A stretch of 64,000 bases of DNA. Origin: an uncultured Eggerthellaceae bacterium (GTDB lineage: Bacteria; Actinomycetota; Coriobacteriia; Coriobacteriales; Eggerthellaceae). Shown here piece after piece: positions 58,243-64,000 of this stretch (positions are counted from its first letter, which is position 1; the number at the start of each line of letters is the position of its first letter). The position numbers were made by a program, and so were the translations under genes. The notes beneath the pieces are model-generated. The model was given only the letters and a program-made list of their open reading frames with translations, was not told where the DNA came from and searched no databases. Location: positions 62,001 to 126,000 of the forward strand of contig CAKTTY010000002.1 in the NCBI GenBank assembly GCA_934617065.1, given 5' to 3'.

Positions 58243-59160
58243 ATGGAAAATGCTCTTTTAACAGTTGCCTCGCTCACTGCCATCATTGCGCTCGGTTTCG
58301 TTGTTGCGCGAACAATGGAGTTGCCTAGAGGCTTTACCGACACGCTTTCGAAAATCGTTTTTCGCATCACTTTGCCATGCGCGATTTTCCATGCGTTTGC
58401 CTCGAATGGCTTTGATGCCTCGTTGCTGCTTCTTGCCCTGGTGGGGTTGGGCTGCACGTTCATTCCGTGGCTGATCGGCACATTGCTCACTGCGCGCGAA
58501 GACCGAGACCATCGGATCCTGATGATGATGAATATCTCGGGCTTCAATATTGGCTGCTTTGTGCTTCCCTTTGCCCAGGCTCTCTTCCCGCCGGCTGCGG
58601 CACTTGCGGTATGTTTATTCGATGCTGGCAATGCTTTGATGATGAGCGGGGGAACGTACGCGTTTTCAAGCGCGATTCTCGACAAGGGCGGCTCTCATTA
58701 TGAACGCGCCATGCTTGCGGCAAAACGCTTGTTTTCTTCTGTACCGTTCGACTTGTATTGCGTGCTCATTATCGTTTCTCTGCTGGGTGTTACCATCCCC
58801 GAACAGGTAGTTTCGTTTATCGAGCCGATTTCAAACGCCAATTCGTTTTTGGCTATGTTCATGTTGGGCTTGATGGTGCAATTTTCGTTGGGCAAAGGCA
58901 AAGTGTTCCAGCTGGTGCGGTTGTTGGGCTTGCGCTTCCTGTTCTCTGCCGTGATGAGCATTGGCGCGCTGACGCTGCTTCCTTTCGATCCCGTTACCCG
59001 CATGGTTATTGCTGCTTTGCTGTGGTCCCCTATGGGCGCGCTTGGGCCGGTATATACCCTTTGGGCAAAAGGCGATGTGGGACTGGCTGGTTTCGCCAAT
59101 GTGGTCACGGTTGCAGTGGGCATCGTTGCCATGACGGCTGCTGCGATGATGATCGCATAA
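58243..59160 (+). CDS. AEC-family (auxin efflux carrier-like) transporter
   Basis: 305 aa from ATG 58243 (MENALLTV); an in-frame ATG at 58234 is equally possible, as neither has a clear Shine-Dalgarno. About ten membrane spans in two halves. Typical features are KIVFRITLPCAIFHAFA (a proline-containing helix), MMNISGFNIGCFVLPFAQALF, LFDAGNALMMSGG and the C-terminal WSPMGALGPVYTLWA. Bacterial members carry malate or other organic acids. It lies 31 bp after tatD, so the two may be co-transcribed. Confidence 0.86.
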   Translation: MENALLTVASLTAIIALGFVVARTMELPRGFTDTLSKIVFRITLPCAIFHAFASNGFDASLLLLALVGLGCTFIPWLIGTLLTAREDRDHRILMMMNISGFNIGCFVLPFAQALFPPAAALAVCLFDAGNALMMSGGTYAFSSAILDKGGSHYERAMLAAKRLFSSVPFDLYCVLIIVSLLGVTIPEQVVSFIEPISNANSFLAMFMLGLMVQFSLGKGKVFQLVRLLGLRFLFSAVMSIGALTLLPFDPVTRMVIAALLWSPMGALGPVYTLWAKGDVGLAGFANVVTVAVGIVAMTAAAMMIA

Positions 59161-59212
59161 CCGCCTTTGGCCCTGCGTCGCGGGCGGCTTCCCCATTAAC
59201 GCGAAAAAGAAA

Positions 59213-59262
59213 AGGCTCTCCGTCGATGCATTTTTCTGCTTGACGGAGAGCCTGATTTTTTC
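59213..59262. terminator. Bidirectional intrinsic terminator
   Basis: Stem AGGCTCTCCGTC (59213-59224) / GACGGAGAGCCT (59242-59253), followed by GATTTTTTC on plus and TTTTCTTTTTC on minus. It separates convergent genes. Confidence 0.93.
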
Positions 59263-59270
59263 GTGCTCGA

Positions 59271-59864
59271 TTATTTCAGGATGACGTGCTTAAACGACTC
59301 TTCGATTGGCAGTCCGGTGGTGTATATACCGTAGCTGTGGCTACCGTCTTTGGGAAGCGAAAGGCTGCCAGGGTTGAAGAGCCAAACGGTTGGATCTTCC
59401 GAGCAGGGTTCGTTCACTTTGATGTGGGTGTGGCCATATAGAAGCGCGGTATTGACTGGCATCTGGGGGAGGTTGCCCACAGCCCCATCCCTGTCGGGGC
59501 CGAATACGTGCCCATGGGTAAGGAACAGCGTTCGAGGGGTTTGCATTTCGTACCCTGCATCCTCATCGATGTATTCGGGGTCAAGGATGGTGGAGTAGTC
59601 TGCCATGCAAGGGAAGTCGAGCACCATCTGGTCTACCTCGGCGTCGCAATTGCCGCGTACGGCAAGAATGCGATCGGCTAGAGGATTGAGCATGGCAGTT
59701 ACTTCCTTGGGATCGTAGCCGTCGGGAAGGGCGTTTCGCGGCCCATGGTACAAGATGTCGCCGAGCAAGATGATCTTGTCAGGCTTTTCGGCGTGAATAG
59801 CATCAATGAATTTGCGGCACCACGTTGCAGAGCCGTGAATGTCGGAAGCAATCAGAAACTTCAA
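59271..59864 (-). CDS. yfcE: YfcE-type metallophosphodiesterase
   Basis: 197 aa, typical for YfcE/MJ0936 phosphodiesterases. All metal-binding motifs are present: ASDIHGS (DxH), LLGDILYHGPRN (GD), VRGNCDAEVD (GNCD), LTHGHVFG (HGH) and LYGHTHIKVNE (GHTH). It hydrolyses phosphodiesters with Mn2+; the in vivo substrate is not known. ATG 59864 is preceded by AAAAGAGG. Monocistronic. Confidence 0.92.
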   Translation of the reverse strand: MKFLIASDIHGSATWCRKFIDAIHAEKPDKIILLGDILYHGPRNALPDGYDPKEVTAMLNPLADRILAVRGNCDAEVDQMVLDFPCMADYSTILDPEYIDEDAGYEMQTPRTLFLTHGHVFGPDRDGAVGNLPQMPVNTALLYGHTHIKVNEPCSEDPTVWLFNPGSLSLPKDGSHSYGIYTTGLPIEESFKHVILK

Positions 59865-59979
59865 GGCAGCCTCTTTTCGTATGCGATGGTTGTCTTTATT
59901 GTATCGTTCGACGTTGTTTTGCGAGATAGTACGGAAGACGAACCATGGTCATTTTGCCCTGTTACAGCTGTTAGGAGCG

Positions 59980-60088
59980 GGAACTGCCTAGGCCTCTATT
60001 GTGGCTGTTCAGACGCGAGCTGCCTAGGTTCCTATCGTTGCCGTTTAACCAGAAACCACCTAGGTGTCGATTGTTAAAGCGAAGTTTC
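59980..60088. repeat. Three degenerate 36-bp tandem repeats
   Basis: CCTAGG occurs at 59987, 60023 and 60059, exactly 36 bp apart. The surrounding sequence is partly conserved: AACTGCCTAGGCCTCTATTG, AGCTGCCTAGGTTCCTATCG, AACCACCTAGGTGTCGATTG. The block ends just before the trp promoter. Too few and too degenerate, with no spacers, for a CRISPR. Confidence 0.7.
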
Positions 60089-60104
60089 ATTCGCAGAAAA
60101 ATTG

Positions 60105-60133
60105 TTGACAGGGGAGTTTTTTCGGGCAAAAAT
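60105..60133 (+). promoter_or_regulatory. Promoter of the trp operon leader
   Basis: -35 TTGACA (60105-60110) and -10 AAAAAT (60128-60133, weak) with a 17-bp spacer, about 60 bp before T-box stem I. Confidence 0.6.
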
Positions 60134-60199
60134 GACCCCAGTTTCGCAAGCGAACACGATTCGCTGAAGAAACCACCAAACCGTTGAAGCGGAAGTCAA

Positions 60200-60453
60200 A
60201 GCGAGTAGGCGCGCACAGAGAGTCCGGGATGCTGGGATCCGGATCGAAAAGCCGTTCGCCAAATGGACCGCTGAGGGCGCATGCGAATGCAATTTGCTAG
60301 TAGGGTGCGACGTGAGGGCATACGTTAGTTGCCGGGGATATGTTGGTATCCTGCTAAGTGCGCGATTCATTTCGTGAACCAAGGTGGCACCGCGAGCTTT
60401 GTATTTTCTAAAGCCCGTCCTTGATCGTAGAAGTATCAGGGATGGGCTTTTTT
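60200..60453 (+). ncRNA. Tryptophan-specific T-box leader
   Basis: The conserved T-box AAGGTGGCACCGCG lies at 60381-60394. Stem I carries the GA motif (AGAG near 60216) and a specifier loop AAATGGACC with codon TGG (Trp) at 60264-60266. The terminator is AAGCCCGTCCTTGAT (60411-60425) / ATCAGGGATGGGCTT (60435-60449) followed by a T run. TGGC in the T-box pairs with a G-discriminator acceptor end, as in tRNA-Trp. Uncharged tRNA-Trp should favour antitermination and trp expression. Confidence 0.94.
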
Positions 60454-60486
60454 ATTGCCCTTCCCACGTAAGGAAAGGGCAATTCG

Positions 60487-61989
60487 ATGGATACTACGCC
60501 ATTGCAGCCGAGCTTGGAAGAGGTTCGTGCTTTGGCTGCGCAGCCTGGCATTCGCCGCGTTCCTGTGAAGCGTGAGCTTTTTGCCGACCGCATTACCACT
60601 ATCGAAGCAATGCGTGCGCTGCGCGCGGCCAGCAATCATTGCTTCTTGCTGGAAAGCGCCGAGGCAGATCAGCGTTGGGGCCGTTATTCCTTTTTGGGTT
60701 TCAACCCCACGCTTGAGATTACCTGCTTGAATGGGCAGCTCAGCATTCGCCGTAATGTCGAAGGTGGTGAACCGTCGCGCGAAACGCGCCAGGTTAAGCA
60801 TCCCGGCGAGGCTATTCGCCAGATTATTGCGGAGAATAAAAGCGCCCAGGTTGAAGGATTCCCGGCATTTACCGGTGGTTTGGTGGGCTACTTCTCGTAC
60901 GACTACATCAAGTACGCCGAACCCACGCTGCGCCGTCCCGGTTTAGACCGCGAGGATTTTCTCGATGTTGACCTGATGCTGTTCGATCAGGTTATCTGCT
61001 TCGACAATTACCGCCAAAAGATCATCCTCATTGCGGGTGTTCGCGCAGATGACGTTGAGAACTCATACGCTCAGGCGGAAGCAAAACTCGATGAGATTGA
61101 GGGTTTGCTGACGGGTGCTGCTCGCTACGAATTTGCCCCTTTGCAGTTGAAGGAGCCGCTCGCGCCGCAGTTTTCGACCGAAGAGTTCTGCGAGAAGGTA
61201 GAAACTGCCAAGCGTCATATTTTCGAGGGCGATATCTTCCAGGTGGTGCCTTCCAATCCCCGAACCGCAAAAGCGGAAGGAAGCCTGTTTGACACCTATC
61301 GCGTGTTGCGCGGCCAGAATCCTTCCCCGTACATGTTCTATTTCACCAGCGATGATGTGGAGATTGCAGGCGCATCTCCCGAAACGTTGGCGCGCTTGCA
61401 GGACGGCAGGCTGTTCACCTACCCCTTAGCAGGTACCCGCCCACGCGGTGCAACCCCCGAAGAGGACCAGGCCTTGGAAGCGGAGCTTCTTGCTGATGAA
61501 AAGGAGCGCGCTGAGCACGATATGCTCGTTGACCTGGGGCGCAACGATTTGGGGCGCGTTTCGCAACTGGGCAGCGTAAAGGTTGAGGAGTACCGAAACG
61601 TTCTGCGCTTTTCCCGCATCATGCACATCGGATCGACCGTCACGGGCAAGCTTGCCGAAGGGAAAGACGCGGTGGATGTGATGGATTCCATTCTCCCGGC
61701 AGGCACCCTTTCCGGAGCACCCAAGCTGCGCGCCTGCCAGATCATTCAGGATCTGGAGGGTGCCAAGCGCGGCATCTACGGCGGTGCCATCGGCTACTTG
61801 GATTTCACGGGCAACCTTGATACCTGCATCGGGATCCGCCTTGTTTACAAGAAAAACGGCTGCGTATGTGTGCAGACGGGTGCTGGCATCGTGGCTGACA
61901 GTGTTCCCGAAAACGAAGATCGCGAATGCTACAACAAGGCGCGCGCTGTAATGGAAGCGCTGAAAACCGCCGAAGGGGGCCTGGAATGA
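60487..61989 (+). CDS. trpE: Anthranilate synthase component I
   Basis: 500 aa. Converts chorismate to anthranilate with ammonia from TrpG. The tryptophan-feedback element LLESAE is at about residues 55-60. The chorismate-binding core has IFEGDIFQVVPSNPR, ASPETLARL, PLAGTRPRG, ERAEHDMLVDLGRNDLGRV, FSRIMHIGSTVTG and PAGTLSGAPKLRA. GGAAAGGG precedes ATG 60487. It is first in the T-box-controlled operon, and its stop overlaps trpG by 4 bp (ATGA). Confidence 0.97.
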   Translation: MDTTPLQPSLEEVRALAAQPGIRRVPVKRELFADRITTIEAMRALRAASNHCFLLESAEADQRWGRYSFLGFNPTLEITCLNGQLSIRRNVEGGEPSRETRQVKHPGEAIRQIIAENKSAQVEGFPAFTGGLVGYFSYDYIKYAEPTLRRPGLDREDFLDVDLMLFDQVICFDNYRQKIILIAGVRADDVENSYAQAEAKLDEIEGLLTGAARYEFAPLQLKEPLAPQFSTEEFCEKVETAKRHIFEGDIFQVVPSNPRTAKAEGSLFDTYRVLRGQNPSPYMFYFTSDDVEIAGASPETLARLQDGRLFTYPLAGTRPRGATPEEDQALEAELLADEKERAEHDMLVDLGRNDLGRVSQLGSVKVEEYRNVLRFSRIMHIGSTVTGKLAEGKDAVDVMDSILPAGTLSGAPKLRACQIIQDLEGAKRGIYGGAIGYLDFTGNLDTCIGIRLVYKKNGCVCVQTGAGIVADSVPENEDRECYNKARAVMEALKTAEGGLE

Positions 61990-62561
61990 TTTACCTCATC
62001 GATAACTACGACAGCTTTTCCTACAATCTGTATCAGCTGATAGGCGAAGTGAATCCCGCTATTGAAGTTCTTCGAAACGATGCGCTTACGGTCGAAGAGC
62101 TTGAATCGAAAAACCCCGAAGCGGTGATTCTTTCCCCCGGCCCTGGGCGCCCTGCTGATGCAGGCATTTGCGAAGAAGTGGTGCTGAAGCTGTCTGGCAA
62201 GGTTCCTATCTTGGGCGTGTGTTTGGGGCATCAGGCCATATGCGAAGCATTCGGAGGCACGGTGGGGTATGCCAAGGAGCTGATGCACGGCAAATCGTCC
62301 CTAGTGGAGATTGATGCGCAATCGCCCCTGTTCAAAGGCTTGCCAGCCAAGGTTCGGGTTGCTCGCTACCACTCGCTTGCAGCTGACGAAGAAAGCCTTC
62401 CTGAATGCTTGCAGCTTATTTCCCGCGCCGATGACGGGGAAGTGATGGCTGTGCAGCATGCCGAGTTCCCCACCTTTGGCGTTCAATTTCATCCCGAATC
62501 GATCCTCACTCCCGATGGCCGTGCGATGATCGAGAACTTCTTGGCCATAGCAGCGAAGTAA
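61986..62561 (+). CDS. trpG: Anthranilate synthase component II (glutamine amidotransferase)
   Basis: 191 aa. Supplies ammonia from glutamine to TrpE. Motifs are DNYDSFSYNLYQ, LSPGPGRP, the nucleophile in LGVCLGHQAI (Cys) and VQFHPESILT (His, Glu). ATG 61986 overlaps the trpE stop. It is separate from trpD rather than fused as in some enterics. Confidence 0.96.
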   Translation: MIYLIDNYDSFSYNLYQLIGEVNPAIEVLRNDALTVEELESKNPEAVILSPGPGRPADAGICEEVVLKLSGKVPILGVCLGHQAICEAFGGTVGYAKELMHGKSSLVEIDAQSPLFKGLPAKVRVARYHSLAADEESLPECLQLISRADDGEVMAVQHAEFPTFGVQFHPESILTPDGRAMIENFLAIAAK

Positions 62562-62600
62562 TACGCGGCGGTCGCGCCGATTGTCCGAAAGGAACCAACC

Positions 62601-63626
62601 ATGATTAGGGAAGCAATTTTTAAGCTGGTAGATAAGCAGGATCTAACCTACGACGAGGCCTACGATGTGATCAACGAGATCATGTCGGGCGAAACCACGC
62701 AGGTGCAGACGGCGGCATTCCTTTCCGCCCTTTCCACGAAGTCGACCAAGAGCGAAACCATCGCGGAAATTGCCGGTTGCGCTGCTGCCATGCGCAGTCA
62801 CGCTACCAAGGTCGATTACGATAAGCCGCTGCTCGAGATCGTGGGCACAGGCGGTGACAAAGCCGGCAGCTTCAACATCTCTACCACTGCAGCGCTCATT
62901 ATCGCAGCAGCTGGGGCGAAGGTTGCCAAGCATGGAAACCGCGCGGCATCAAGCAAGTCGGGTACGGCCGATTGCCAAGAGGCTTTGGGCGTGAACATCG
63001 AGCAGACCTCCGAGCTGTGCAAAAAGCTGCTTGATGAAGTGGGCATGTGTTTCTTCTTCGCCCAGAAATACCATACGGCTATGCGCTACGTGGGGCCTAT
63101 TCGCAAGGAGCTGGGTTTCCGCACCGTGTTCAACATCTTGGGCCCGCTCACCAACCCTGCATCACCTGAAATGATGATCCTCGGCGTATATGACGAATCT
63201 CTGGTGCAGCCTTTGGCGCGTGTGCTGGTGAGCTTGGGCGTGAAGGACGGCATGGTGGTGTACGGACAGGATTGCCTGGACGAGCTTTCCACAGCATGCC
63301 CCACCACGGTATGCGAATTTCACGGTGACGACTATTTGTCCTACGTGCTCACGCCCGAGGAATTGGGTATGAAACGCTGCGCAAAAGAAGACCTTCAGGG
63401 CGGATCGCCAGAGGAAAATGCGCAGATCACGCGCGATATTCTTTCTGGCAAAGAAACAGGAGCAAAGCGCGATACCGTTTTGATGAATGCCGCTGCGGGT
63501 CTTTACATTGCTGGTTTGGCCCCCTCCTTGAAGGATGGCGTTGCAAAAGCTCAAGAGCTCATTAGCAACGGCAAAGCTGCTGAAACGCTCGAAGCGTACA
63601 TTCGCGTATCAAATCAGGAGGTTTAA
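62601..63626 (+). CDS. trpD: Anthranilate phosphoribosyltransferase
   Basis: 341 aa, normal length. Joins anthranilate to PRPP. Motifs are [15 protein letters not shown] (PRPP loop), [36 protein letters not shown] and [18 protein letters not shown] lies upstream of ATG 62601, 39 bp after trpG. The stop directly abuts trpC (TAAGTG). Confidence 0.97.
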   Translation: MIREAIFKLVDKQDLTYDEAYDVINEIMSGETTQVQTAAFLSALSTKSTKSETIAEIAGCAAAMRSHATKVDYDKPLLEIVGTGGDKAGSFNISTTAALIIAAAGAKVAKHGNRAASSKSGTADCQEALGVNIEQTSELCKKLLDEVGMCFFFAQKYHTAMRYVGPIRKELGFRTVFNILGPLTNPASPEMMILGVYDESLVQPLARVLVSLGVKDGMVVYGQDCLDELSTACPTTVCEFHGDDYLSYVLTPEELGMKRCAKEDLQGGSPEENAQITRDILSGKETGAKRDTVLMNAAAGLYIAGLAPSLKDGVAKAQELISNGKAAETLEAYIRVSNQEV

Positions 63627-64000
63627 GTGACCATTCTTGATGAAATAGCGGCCTACACGCGTCAGCGTATGGCAGCTGAGGAGGGGCAGGTGCCAACCGC
63701 TAGCCTTCGGCAGCAAGCTTTCGCCATGGCATCGGCGGAGCGTGAGGCGAATGGCGGAGCGTTTCCCTTTCGGTTCAGCGCCGCGTTGGCAGAGCCGGGT
63801 CTTTCCTTTATCTGCGAGGTCAAGAAGGCGTCGCCCTCGAAGGGCGTTATAGCCGAAGAGTTCCCGTATCTCGATATTGCGAAGAGCTACGAAGCGGCAG
63901 GAGCGGCAGCGGTTTCTTGCTTAACCGAGCCAAAATGGTTCATGGGCGCCGATGCTTACTTGGCTGAAATAGCGGCCGAAACGTCTGTGCCTGTGCTGCG
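63627..64000 (+). CDS. trpC: Indole-3-glycerol-phosphate synthase, 5' part
   Basis: Open to the window end (124 codons seen of about 260). GTG at 63627 directly follows the trpD TAA and has AGGAGG upstream. Translation begins VTILDEIAAYTRQRM and contains FICEVKKASPSKGVI, the diagnostic phosphate- and substrate-binding stretch with the catalytic lysine, and AAAVSCLTEPKWFMG. It closes the ring of phosphoribosylamino-deoxyribulose phosphate to indoleglycerol phosphate. Confidence 0.95.
   Translation, partial: MTILDEIAAYTRQRMAAEEGQVPTASLRQQAFAMASAEREANGGAFPFRFSAALAEPGLSFICEVKKASPSKGVIAEEFPYLDIAKSYEAAGAAAVSCLTEPKWFMGADAYLAEIAAETSVPVL

Noticed and set aside
59980..60070. Possible CRISPR array (36-bp period)
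   Set aside because: Only three degenerate units arranged head to tail without unique spacers, and no cas genes nearby.

Overview
The window looks like a chromosome segment of an anaerobic, gut-type actinomycete of class Coriobacteriia (Eggerthellales-like). That placement is inferred from gene content and was not tested by search. The clues are two sets of (R)-2-hydroxyacyl-CoA dehydratase-type activases, an energy-coupling-factor (ECF) vitamin transporter with surface-anchored partners, a B12-dependent methionine synthase with a separate activation protein, phasin-like plus AarF/UbiB genes, and moderately high G+C. Genes are densely packed, with many TAATG, TGATG, ATGA or GTGA overlaps. I found no rRNA, tRNA, CRISPR array, IS element or prophage.

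Layout. 0.26-1.5 kb: 23S rRNA uracil methyltransferase. 1.9-6.2 kb: metF, a stand-alone MetH activation domain and a MetH lacking it. 6.7-9.1 kb: an AT-richer island with a lipoprotein, a frameshifted secreted protein and a LysR regulator. 9.1-15.6 kb: a cobalamin-riboswitch-controlled operon for two transcobalamin-like (DUF4430) extracytoplasmic proteins and a complete ECF transporter. 15.8-18.2 kb: MarR regulator and an MFS exporter fused to CBS domains. 18.5-21.7 kb: a three-gene split dehydratase-activator set. 22.2-25.6 kb: a large SpaA-like surface protein. 25.9-29.7 kb: cysK, gamma-glutamylcysteine ligase, an Rrf2 regulator and a class I amidotransferase-like hydrolase. 29.7-35.0 kb: TetR and a 1521-residue fused activator. 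35.3-38.4 kb: phasin-like protein, UbiB kinase and a membrane protein. 38.5-41.2 kb: MetE-like synthase and O-acetylhomoserine sulfhydrylase. 41.5-43.8 kb: a DNA-repair radical SAM pair behind two LexA-like boxes. 44.0-45.6 kb: secreted cysteine protease and lipoprotein. 45.7-48.1 kb: metal P-type ATPase with a PacL-like small partner. 48.3-60 kb: metallo-beta-lactamase proteins, 2-hydroxyacid dehydrogenase, MFS, Pit phosphate transporter with UspA, TatD, AEC carrier and YfcE. 60.1-64 kb: Trp T-box leader and trpE-trpG-trpD-trpC (trpC cut by the window end).

How it fits together. Sulfur and one-carbon metabolism dominate: methionine is made by a B12-dependent and a B12-independent-like route, B12 is captured by a dedicated riboswitch-controlled system, homocysteine comes from MetY, and cysteine feeds gamma-glutamylcysteine. 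The most unusual items are the B12 capture operon, the coexistence of fused and split copies of the same activase architecture, the MFS-CBS fusion, the LexA-like control of the radical SAM pair, and a family of long perfect inverted repeats that sit at gene 3' ends. Two of these enclose the intrinsic terminator and one is translated as the C-terminus of a protein.
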